Below the pieces are notes generated by a model. It was not told where the DNA came from. It did not search any database and saw only the letters and a list, made by a program, of their open reading frames with translations. Shown in pieces: positions 24,145 through 34,382 of a stretch of DNA of 64,000 nt. Position numbers and translations under genes: made by a program. The first letter of the stretch is position 1. Every line of letters starts with the position of its first letter. The stretch comes from Prunus persica (Eukaryota; Streptophyta; Magnoliopsida; Rosales; Rosaceae): positions 13,499,507 to 13,563,506 of the forward strand of contig NC_034015.1 of assembly GCF_000346465.2 (NCBI RefSeq). The letters are read 5' to 3'.

Positions 24145-26120
24145 CTAAACAAAATCAGACCAACTTTTCTTCTCTGGCTTTCTGACTTGAGAGACAACCG
24201 TGGCATTAGAAATGACGTTGTCTTTTAACTCCCATACATCATCAGAATACTTTTGTAAATGAAATATGACCATATTCTCCAAATCTGGGGCATGCTCGAG
24301 GATACACCTAGCAAACTCAATTCCATTGAACCCATTGGAAAGCTCCAGGGTTGCCTCTTTGAGCTGATAAATGAAAGCAAGGCCTTGTAGTTTCCAATAT
24401 TCCATATCAATCCCGGAACACTGAAAAGGCAACAAGGCAACAGGAAACAAGCAAATCATTTGGAAATTTCCCAAACAAATAGGGAGAAATTATCGAGAGG
24501 GGCAATTTGCAAGGGCTGTCAATGCATAAGTGTGTAAAAGTGGGACATCCAGAGGCAAAACAGTGAGATCACTTACTAAATAATTAGCCACTCCTGAGCT
24601 GAAGGTGCACTTTATGTGCAAAGTATTCAAATTCGGCATTCCTCCAAGAAGAAATACCACTGCTGGAATTAGGTCATCATTCAAGTTCCTAATATGCAGA
24701 CTCAAGTTACAAATATCAACCAATGGTGCTGCTGGCATGGAACCACCCCTCACCAAAGCCTGCATCCAATTTTTAAAAGGAAAAATATAAAATACGAGAA
24801 GGACAAGAACCCGTACGCTAGAAGGGAAAAACTTGCAGGATACCTCATATATCTCAGTTTACTTTATTTGTCAAGTCTAGCACTACATTTGCAACTAAGA
24901 TAACAAGCAGGATTCCAACAAAACTTGCAGGATAGATATGAACCTTCATTCCTTTTATTGTCAAAATTATCATAACACCATTATCATCACCATTACTGAG
25001 AGTGAGAACTCTTGATAAACAAGAAATGCACCGTTTAACATCCTTATAAAAGATTCTAGGAAATATGAAATCTAAATAATATTGATTTGCAAAATGGCTC
25101 CTTAAATGAAAGAGAATTTGTTAAAGGGATAAGTATCTTTACCTTCACAGTCCACTGGTTTAGACTAACTTTACCCCTGCACATACTGCAAATAACTTTA
25201 AATATATTATCGCAGTCATTTAGCTCAGAGTCCATAAAGATCCCTGCTTTTTCCAAACTCGTTAATTTTCCCAGATGTTGACTACTCATAAAGTTGCCTT
25301 CCCACTTCAAACTTCTGAGATTTGGAGCAAACATATTAAAAGATTTTGTGTTTGATGACGAAGAAGCTTTTCTCCAAACTATATGGATATCTTTAAGTTT
25401 CTCACCAAAGATGTTGAGATGGAAGAGGTTACTACTCCAAAGCTTAAATGATTCCAACGACGCACTTTCAATGGTGATATTTGGCATGCCTCTAATCCTA
25501 ATAAGTTGTAATTCCTTAATGCATTTGCAGGAAAATGAAATCCATTTGAAAAACCTCTCATCTTCTATTTTAACTTCCTTCAACTTCAAGTAATGAAGAT
25601 TACCAGAAAAAGATAAGGAGGGCACTTGAAAAATAATCTCAGAGTGCACAGAGAGAGACCTCAGAGATTGAGAAAGAAAGATGCAAGATGGCAACTCAAA
25701 CACCGTGTTAGTTCTTACGGAGAGAGCAAGGTGAAGCACTTCAACATTGCACCTTACTGCATTATGAATCCATGTGATTATTTTAATATTCTCATCAGCA
25801 ATCTCCCAACATAAACTCCAATTAATGCAAAAGCGCTGCATCCTATTATCACCACGACTAAATAAGTACCTATCCAAAGAATTCAACAACTCTATTTGCT
25901 GCTCCTTATTTTCCACAAAGTAAGTTTCACCAAAAACCACTGATGGCATTGATAGATAAAATCGTCTGCATGTCTTGGACACAGCGCCCACTCTAGTAAG
26001 GTTTGTAAAAGTGAGAAAGGAAAAGATATGATGAGCAATTTCGTTTGGAAGATTACTAAATCTGTCTATTAGATGAGCTTGATGACTTGGAGCTGCTCGG
26101 AATTTATACTTTTTCCCCAT
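24145..26120 (-). CDS. F-box/LRR protein with C-terminal FBD domain, intact
   Basis: Three exons, all in phase 0: 26120-25143, 24759-24577 and 24420-24145, giving 478 aa. The F-box lies at residues about 19-60 (DRFSNLPNEIAHHIFSFLTF...CRRFYLSMP). A leucine-rich segment follows (LPSCIFLSQSLRSLSV, FFKWISFSCKCIKELQL, MFAPNLRSLKWEGN). Exon 2 carries FLLGGMPNLNTLHI, and exon 3 is an FBD domain (IDMEYWKLQGLAFIYQLKEATLEL...FARCILEHAPDLENMV). Length and order are normal for the plant F-box/FBD/LRR family. Such proteins are thought to bring substrates to SCF E3 ligases by binding SKP1/ASK through the F-box; the substrate is unknown. It is the only undamaged member of the cluster. A 5'-UTR intron reaching towards 27015 (minus-strand CACCAG/GTTGGT) is possible. 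Confidence 0.88.
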
Positions 26121-28140
26121 GAGACTGTGCTCCTATTTTGTTATTGTAATAGGATCTATAGAATTGTTGGAAGCGGCAGCGGAGCTACAAGCATTATCGT
26201 TCTCCTGCAACATTGAAAGAACCAATATATTTCACCATCTTTATCATGCTGTCACAATGAGAGTTCTACAGCTGCCCAAATTAAATAGTAATATCTCATT
26301 TATACTAATTTAGATAAAGAAAAGGAAAGGGTTCTGCATCTGAGTCTAAGACTGAAGGGACGAATAAAAAATTTACCAGAGCCTCCAGAGGTTGGGAAAG
26401 TTTGTGTCACCTATATCAAGAGAAAGGCATCACTGAATTAACTATAATCATTGAATTAATCGCAGTTGTAGAACAAACATGATAAATATAACTTTTCACA
26501 AATTTGCCTTCCCACATTGAACTTCAGCAATTTGAAAATAAAACAACACATACGAACAGAACTAAACTCCAAATTCATATACAATGAAAACCAAACAACC
26601 AAATAAACAAATTGACAAACTTCAATCCCCTATTCCTTTTGCAAGATTGTTTTATCCTGCTTTTACTCTGTACATGTTTTATGCTTGATATTTTGTGCCC
26701 GAATACTTGAACACTCATACTGAAGTTTGCAACAAAAATTTGACAGCAACTAAATTTTAAAAAAACCAATGCCTCTTGGTTACCAAACAGAGAAGAAACC
26801 CAGAAAACGCCATCGACGGTCTCATTAAAGACTTAAATGAATTCACATAATGTAAATGGGATTTTTGCTTTAACTTCATGGGTTTTTTTTTTTTTTCTCT
26901 TCAAAGATTTCAACTTTCCACGACAACAAGACAGAAAATAGGGGTAACAAATCAAATATTGCAAGGAAAAATAGAAAAGAAAGGAACTTAGAGCGAAAAA
27001 ATAAAAAACCAACCTGGTGAACTCTGAAATGGTGCTTCGGTGCTCAAAGTTGATTTTTATCCTTCATTTTCTAAAATTTTCTCGGCTACGTATAAGCCCA
27101 AGAACGATGAAGAAGCTTCGAATGGGAGAGGAAGTGCACCCTATGACCACTCAGCTCTGCCTTGAAATTTTAGCGCGAAAACCAAGCACGACCCTTTTAA
27201 CTTCCTATGTCCTCCGATCCATTTGCTCTTGTTAGGTTGGGCTCCCCTTTGGGCCCTTATATTTGGGCTTTATGAAAGAAAGAAAAACAGGAAAATAATA
27301 TTAGCAACGTAGAAGCTTTAGTTTTGCTGTTTTTTACTTTTTTTAATTGTTTTTAAATTCGACCCTCGTGTGTGTTTAATGTTGTGATTGAAGATTTATA
27401 ATCGTATTATATGGGTGGATCTAAGATTACAAACCATTGAACAGTTCCAAAGACACATAAGAAACTAATCTTCCCATATGTTCGAGGATAGTTTGGATCT
27501 AAACTACTTTTTTTTTTTATTTATAGAAATTCTGGCATTGTATTTGTAATTCAATTAAAAAAAACCACCACCCACAAAGGGCAATACAAACTAGGCACAA
27601 ACGGTCATTACAATAACGGAGGAATCTAACATCAAAATTAAAACAATCTGTGGTGGGTCTCCACTAACGATAACTCAGGTCCACATTTAAACAGTCCCAA
27701 AGTTTTAATGCAATATATATGAGTGTGATGATTCAAAAACTGATTGCAAAATAACATTAAGACCAAATCACGTTACATTAATTTCTTATATTCAACTTGT
27801 AAGACTGAAGAATGCTACGTACTGAAATTACTTGTAAGACGGAGACTTTTTTTTTTCTTCAACAAATGCAAGAGAAATTTTGAAAAATATCGCTTCACAA
27901 TTGATAAATACTTGGTTTTTTCGCCCCCTTAATTACTCGAAATTTATTTATAAGATGAAACTGAAAGATAAGTGGTAATTTGTACTTAGTGATGAATAAA
28001 ACATTAACTAAAATTGAGTTCTTTAAGTTTAAATTTAAGAAATTGCAAATTCTCAATCCTAGATTACTGGGGGAGAAGGCTGGGTAAATTGACTTTTTAT
28101 AAATATTAGAAGAAAAACTTTTAGTTAACACATTTATGAA
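26121..28140. other. Intergenic, F-box promoter side and AT-rich DNA
   Basis: No gene is supported. 27000-27240 may be a non-coding first exon of the F-box gene. The rest is AT-rich with poly-A and poly-T runs. Confidence 0.45.
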
Positions 28141-28144
28141 CAGT

Positions 28145-28200
28145 TAGTAAATGTTATAGGATTCGAACCTAAGATTTAGGGAGAGCAATTGCTCCAAACC
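28145..28200 (-). repeat. Possible tRNA-derived SINE fragment
   Basis: On the minus strand the segment reads TAGTGGTTTGGAGC (A-box-like) and then GGTTCGAATCC (perfect B box) about 30 bp later. That is the promoter layout of tRNA-derived SINEs. No poly-A tail or target duplication was identified, so this is tentative. Confidence 0.3.
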
Positions 28201-28249
28201 ACTACATACTGTTATTTTTGTACTTGTTATTATTCCTTATTTTGATTGG

Positions 28250-28470
28250 ATATAGACATATGAGATGGGTTTCCCATCATTTTCCTTCAATTGAAGACAA
28301 AGACTTGAGTGTGTTGCCATCATATTGAAGGTTTAAACTGAATCAGCAACGAAGTTGCTCAGACATGAAGCCTCCCTTTACTTCTTTAAACAAATTATTG
28401 AATTTATTAAATTATCTCAAACTTCCAAGTATTGTATTATATATGACAAATCTTAAAGATTAAAACCTTT
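28250..28470 (+). repeat. HSP70 upstream module, orphan copy
   Basis: Shares with 30240-30470 and 38400-38590 the series GAAGACAAAGACT, AATCAGCAACGAAGTTGC, GAAGCCT and CTAACAAATTATT. The last two copies lie upstream of HSP70-like genes. The core GCAACGAAGTTGC (28346-28358) has inverted GCAAC/GTTGC arms. This copy has no HSP70 gene directly after it; a Copia element follows. A weaker copy is at 44311-44330. Confidence 0.6.
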
Positions 28471-28601
28471 TCACATTGATATTTAATCCCTATTTTCTAT
28501 CTATAAGGACAAATACTATCCATTTTCCAAATGCCATGTTACGTTTCGTCGCCAATAAAGCTTTGGCCGACGACATTCTGATTTTGGCGACAAAATGTTT
28601 T

Positions 28602-30204
28602 TGTTGGCGTGACTTGTGGATATTGACTTACTTTCCTTACACACCAAGAATTCCTATTATAATTGTAATTGATTTACTTTAATTTCTGATTTCCTACTGC
28701 AAATAGATTTAGGAATTTATTATTTACTTGCCTATTTAGGTTTCGTTGTATTATAAATATGACCTCATACAAGGAGAAGAATACACAGAAAATTCCCACA
28801 AACAAATATTCTCTCATAGTTTTAATATTTTAGCATGGTATCAGAGCCAGGTTCGATCTAGGGACCTGTGCTTGTGTTCTTCTTGAAATTTAAGTGCTCT
28901 TCTCCCCCTAAGGAAGATTGAAGAGAAGTTGTGTCTGAGTGAATTAGCTAAAGTTTATATGGAAGAATTTATTGTTGCCACTGCCGTCCTCATGGGGTTT
29001 CGGTGTTCTGCCTTACCTATTGCCGTGCTCACAGGTTTTTTGTGTTCTGCCTTATCTACACCCGTGCTCACAGGGTTTCTGTGTTTTGCTATGTGCCCTA
29101 TTTTTTAGGGTTTGCTCTTGTGTTTCCGCTGTGAACTTTGTTTTAGTTTGTCACTTGTTTTACTCGTGGTTGACTAAAAGATCTTCTCTACAATTGTTAC
29201 TTCTCAAGTATGGTGTTCTGTGACTCGCTTGTCAAGTTGAGCGTGCGAAATATCTTTGCCCAACTTGAGGGGAAGTGTTGGCGAGTCCTTATTTAGTTAG
29301 AATTTTGGTTCCTTATTTCATTAGAATTTTGGTTACTTACCAATTATATTTTGTCCTATTGTAATAGAGATTATTTTATTTAGTGTTATGAGGGTTGATG
29401 ATTTTTTCAACCCTCATGGAGGTAGCACCACCGACTCATTCTCTCATTCTCCACCAACCATCGTTGAGTTGAGTGCCCAGATGGCTCCGCTCCTACAGAT
29501 GTAGACTTTGACCCCGAACCCGATCCAGAATCAGGATCCTCTTTTGACGACCCCGACCCCGACCCCGACTATGATGACGACCACCCAGACCCCGACCCCG
29601 ACTATGACGACGACGACCTCGACCCCTACCCCGACTCCGAAGACGACCCCGACCCCCACTCCGATGATGACCCCAACCCCGAATTTGTCTCTGATTCAAA
29701 CCCTGATCCCGATTTCGACTCCGACTCCGGCCTCGACTCAGGCTCAGATTCCGATCCTAATTCCTACTCAACCTGTATCCTATGCATCTTCCGCTGCACA
29801 GATTATGACTTCTCGACTAACGACCCCGACATATGGACCAGATTGCGCATTTTGTGAAATCCGAGGATCAATTGGCGGATATTTTGACAAAGGCGATTTC
29901 CAGTAAAGCATTCCATAATTCACTAGATCAGTTGGGCATTGGCGACATCTATGCACCAACTGAGGGGGAGTGTTGGCGTGACTTGTGGATATTGACTTAC
30001 TTTCCTTACACACCAAGAATTCCTATTATAATTGTAATTGATTTACTTTAATTTCTGATTTCCTACTGCAAATAGATTTAGGAATTTATTATTTACTTGC
30101 CTATTTAGGTTTCGTTGTATTATAAATATGACCTCCTACAAGGAGAAGAATACACAGAAAATTCCCACAAACAAATATTCTCTCATAGTTTTAATATTTT
30201 AGCA
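28602..30204 (+). mobile_element. Short non-autonomous Copia-like LTR element, complete and recent
   Basis: LTRs at 28602-28835 and 29971-30204 are 234 bp each and differ, by eye, at a single base (CATACAAGG versus CCTACAAGG). The target duplication GTTTT flanks both ends (28597-28601, 30205-30209). A primer-binding site TGGTATCAGAGCC begins at 28836, and a polypurine tract GAGGGGGAG precedes the right LTR. The only pol remnant is the C-terminal end of RNase H (about 29833-29966: MDQIAHFVKSEDQLADILTKA). The middle holds a second, different Copia 3' junction (CTTGAGGGGAAGTGTTGGCG near 29260) and a GACCCC-repeat block (29500-29770). It must be mobilised in trans. Confidence 0.92.
29505..29770 (+). 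repeat. GACCCC-rich acidic-coding repeat inside the Copia element
   Basis: In one frame it reads as alternating Asp-Pro and Asp runs (DPDPDPDYDDDHPDPDPDYD...), continuing from PTDVDFDPEPDP. There is no ATG in this frame and a stop lies shortly upstream, so no protein is claimed. It could be a captured piece of a host gene or a locally expanded repeat. Confidence 0.5.
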
Positions 30205-30882
30205 GTTTTGTCTCTGAAAATGGGTTTGCCTTGTAGTGATTGGGGGTGACCTGTCGGACTGCTTCCCATCAATTTCCTTCCTTTGAAGACAAAGACTATA
30301 TGAGTATGTTGAATACCATCACGTTGAACATTTAAATTGAATCAGCAACGAAGTTGCGATGACTTTGCATTGATGGTGAAGCCTTACCTTATCTGTTTCC
30401 TAACAAATTATTAAATTATCTCAAATTGAACATTAAAACCTATTCAAAATTGATATTCAATCCTTATTTTCTTTCTATTACCAAATTGGACACTTTCACA
30501 TCTTCTCTCTCACTAAGAATATAGTAAGGAAAAGCTCTTATATTTCAAAATGGGGCCTGCTAAAATAAAGATGCCTGGCCTAAAAAAATGCAGATGAGTT
30601 TCCATAACATTTCTTCATCGTTGACTTGAATCTGTCGCTAGGAGTTTGCATATTACCCCCCAAAACCCAAAACAGGATTTTATCTCATTGCTCCAAAATC
30701 AAGCATACTTTTCAACGCGCTAGAGTGATTGTATCTTACAATTGTAGTACGTAAGCATTGCCTTAGACTTTCATTTTTCTTCCATATATTATTTTTCTTG
30801 CACATCTGTTTTCTGCACTTATTTAATTTCCTTGTTGTCTTTTAACATTCTTCTTCAAGCTCTTGAGCCGAGAAAATTAACA
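30205..30882 (+). promoter_or_regulatory. Upstream region of HSP70-like gene A
   Basis: Contains the module with GCAACGAAGTTGC (30345-30357) about 540 bp before the start codon, and CATTGCCTTAGACTTTCAT near 30758, a version of the GTATTGACTTAGACTT element found before genes B and C. I saw no convincing triple heat-shock element (nGAAnnTTCnnGAAn). Confidence 0.45.
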
Positions 30883-32611
30883 ATGGCAGAAGATAGAAAT
30901 GCAATTGGGATCGATCTGGGGACAACTCATTCGTGTGTAGCGGTATGGCAGGCTGATCATGTAGAAATCCTGGTGAACGGTCAGGGTAACAGGACAACTC
31001 GATCTTATGTTACATTCACGGATACTAACAGGTTGGTAGGTGATGAAGCCTTTAACCAAGCCGTCAGATTCCCCGCCAACTCAGTCTTTGGTACGAATAA
31101 AATGATCACTCAATCTTTGAATTCCTTTTTTATTTTTGGTCTCGTCTCAACACAACTATATATATTTGGTTCAAATTTTTCTTAGAGCAATTCGGTATAA
31201 ATTTAAAAATTAAGACATTTAGTATATATATCTAAACTGGGAATAATTTACAGATGCAAAGCGGTTAATTGGTAGGAGATTCAGTGAGATGTCTGTTCGA
31301 AGTGATATCAAGTGCTGGCCATTCAAGGTCATTGAAGGTCCGGAGGACAAGCCCATGATTGTGATTAGACACAGGGGCGAAGAGAAACGGTTTGCTGCTG
31401 AAGATATCTCATCCATGGTTCTGGCAAAGATGCGGGAGATTGCTGAGAACTTCCTGTGCTCAAATATTAGTGTGATAAATGCAGTTATCACGGTCCCCTC
31501 TTACTTCAACGACGCTCAGCGCCAGGCTACAATAAAGGCTGGTGAATTAGCCGGCTTGAATGTGCTGCGCATTCTCAACGAACCGACAGCTGCAGCTATT
31601 GCTTACGGCATTGACAAGAAGGCTGGTCGGCATAAGCGAAATGTGATGATATTCGATTGGGGTGGTGGAACTTTAGATGTGTCTCTGCTTACCATAGGTC
31701 ATGGTGTGTTTGAAGTGAAGGCCACTGCTGGAGACACTCACCTTGGCGGTGAGGACTTGGATAACAGATTGGTGAATTACTGTGTCCAAGAATTCAAAAA
31801 AAAGTATCGAGTGGACATTGGTGGAAACTCCAAAGCTCTTCGGAGGGCCAAAACCGAGTGTGAGAATGCAAAGAAGGCTCTTTCACATTCGTTTGAAAGC
31901 AGCATTGTAATTGACTGTTGGTACCAGGGTGAAGATTTCTATACAACCTTTACCCGGGACGAATTTGAACAAATGAACATGGATATCTTCCACAAGTGCA
32001 TGGAGCCTGTGAAAAAGTGTTTGGAGGATGCCAAAATGGACATAAGCGATGTCGACGACGTTGTTCTTGTTGGGGGCTCTTCAAGAATTCCAAAGGTGCA
32101 AGAGCTATTACAGGAGGTTTTCAAGGGTAAGGAGTTGTGCAGGAACATTAATCCGGATGAGGCCGTGGCGTATGGAGCCGCTGTTCAAGCTGCAGTCTTG
32201 ACTGGCAATGTAACAGGGAAGCTTGAAGACTTCACTCTCTTGGAGGTCACGCCCCTATCACTTGGGTTGGAGACCATGGAACATAATAGTTCCAATTTTT
32301 ACATGAATGTTGTGATTCCAAGAAACTCAAGAATTCCTGTCAGGTTGAAAACAAACGTAACTACTGTTTATGACAACCAAGATGCTGTTGAGTTCCCCAT
32401 TTATGAGGGTGAAAGTAAAATAGCCAAAAACAATCACTTTTTGGGCAAATTTTCCCTCGAAGGCATTCCTCCGGCTCCCAAGGGTGTTCCGAGTTTCGCT
32501 GTTTACTTCGATATTGATGCAAATGGAGTTTTGAGTGTCTCTGCCGAGGATAGGTCCACCGGCCAGAAGGAAGAGATCACAATCACCAGTGACACACGAA
32601 AGAGGTTTTGA
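30883..32611 (+). CDS. HSP70-like protein A without helical lid
   Basis: Two exons, 30883-31090 and 31254-32611, with the phase-1 intron at the codon before AKRLIGR, the standard position in plant cytosolic HSC70 genes; 521 aa. The nucleotide-binding domain (about 1-375) shows [62 protein letters not shown] (usual DLGGGT), [13 protein letters not shown] and [14 protein letters not shown]. The linker/substrate-binding beta-domain follows ([13 protein letters not shown]...IPPAPKGVP...[17 protein letters not shown]). It stops at DTRKRF where family members continue into a helical lid of about 100 residues and EEVD. ATP binding is expected; folding activity is uncertain. Nearest relative here is gene C. 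Confidence 0.85.
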
Positions 32612-34382
32612 GGGAATTGAGGATTAAGATAAGGTAGGGAACTGAGTGTTCTCTGCCGAAGATTTTATTTCATACGTTTAAGTATTATATCTTTGAATTG
32701 TTTTACTGAGGCCAGGTTATGTTGTTTTGTGATGATAATAAAAAATTTGGTTGATCAATAATAAGGAAGTCGATGGGTTGCTGTCTCTGGCTGCTTGTGC
32801 CACTTTAAATTACAAACCTTTTAGATTTAAGTTTTACTAATAGTTGAAAAGTCAAAGAAATTACATAATGTAAATGGTGTTAGACTCAACAATATATCAC
32901 CGTCAGCAACTTGTAAATGGCTATAATTTTTTTTTTCTTTCTCAAGAGTAAAAATCTCGATAGTTAAATTGAAAAGAAATTTGTTTTCTAAGACCGAACG
33001 GAATTACCAATATTTTGCCCGGAACTAATACTCCTTACCTTTTGGCTATACCTAAAGTCCTGAATTTTTTTAGAAGTGTTTGTAAAGAAATAAATAAATG
33101 GTGTTGAGTATTGTCCTACATCAGAAAGTTAAGACACCTAATATATACTTTTAAGGAGTTGTACTGCTCCTTCATTGCCAATTTATTTTGGGAGTAGAAC
33201 CTCAACTTCCTTCAATCAGAGGAGCGAAAGAATCATCTTGTTACTAAAAAACCAACGCCTGCACGGTAATAGGGGATGTGACTACAAGGTAAGTAAAAAC
33301 TAAATTGCAAGTTTTTTATTTTTTTTTAATACAAGTAATAGTCTAAACTATAAGGGAGATGAAATTTCTCACACACACACATTTAAGATGTTATGGAAGT
33401 TCGAACTTGAGACCTCTTATATGCAAATCAAGGCTTTTTTCCACCATGTTGGAAGTTTTTTATTTTTGTTTATAGTGTGTGTCGCTTTTTCTTTTTCCTT
33501 TCTTAAATTTAATATTTTCTTTAAAGTAATTCTATGCGAGGATAAACTTGTTATTCCAATTGTTTTATATTAAGTGTGACAAAATACGAAAGGGCCAGCG
33601 ACTACTTTATTTTTTTTAATTTTTTTAATTTTTTAATTTTTTTTAATTTTTTTTAATTTTTTTAATTTTTAATTTTTTATACAAGGCTGTATTTTGCAAC
33701 TTCGTTTTGCTATATTGTTTTTGTTAAGCAAATTTAAAATCGAACTTTAAATGCAACTTGTGTATGATTAGCTTTTATATATATATAATTAAGAATCATT
33801 ACGCTTTCCTTTGTATATTTTGATTGGATATGCTGCACGCGGCCATGGCTAATGAATGGGTTTCCCACATGAGATGACTTTTGCTTATAGCTAGTGACGA
33901 AGACTTCCAGCTGTTTTTGCTTATATAATATCTTTGATGACAATCGTGTGATTATTAAAATGAATTAGCAATCCTACAATGAGGTGAGGTAGGTGCCCAA
34001 CAAAAAAAAAAAAACATTAGTTGAGGTGAGGTGGGTGTTGAAAGCATTGTCCCGCATAGAAGTAATTTGCAATCCTCACATCATAAGAGTAGATGTAATT
34101 GCCTCCTGAAATTCATTTGTTGTCATTCAACTTCTTAAATTTTATCAATCATGTATCTCTATACACGGCAAGCGGACACAAGAATTTCTCTGTGATGAGG
34201 CTAATTAACTTGTGCTAAACGATAATGGTTTCAAATATATGTATATATTGTGTATTGACTTAGACTTTTCATTTGTTGACTTGAAAAGTACTTGAAATAT
34301 ATGTATATATTTCACATTAAGATAATCAACTCATCAACTTCAGACCCCAACTTCTACTTGTAGCCAATCTCCTGGTGCTTCC
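32612..34382. other. Intergenic between HSP70-like genes A and B
   Basis: No gene is supported. 33605-33680 is a TTTTTAATT tract. 34250-34275 has GTATTGACTTAGACTTTTCATTT, matching the upstream element of genes A and C. The gag-derived coding sequence begins 110 bp further on, so the gag piece appears to have entered the 5' UTR of an HSP70-like gene. Confidence 0.5.

Noticed and set aside
28836..28848. tRNA-like TGGTATCAGAGCC as a tRNA gene fragment
   Set aside because: It directly follows an LTR and is the primer-binding site complementary to initiator-Met tRNA.
29508..29906. Thr-Pro-rich open frame (TPTPTPTMM...)
   Set aside because: Off-frame translation of the GACCCC repeat; it ends in the RNase H remnant in the wrong frame and lacks any homologue.
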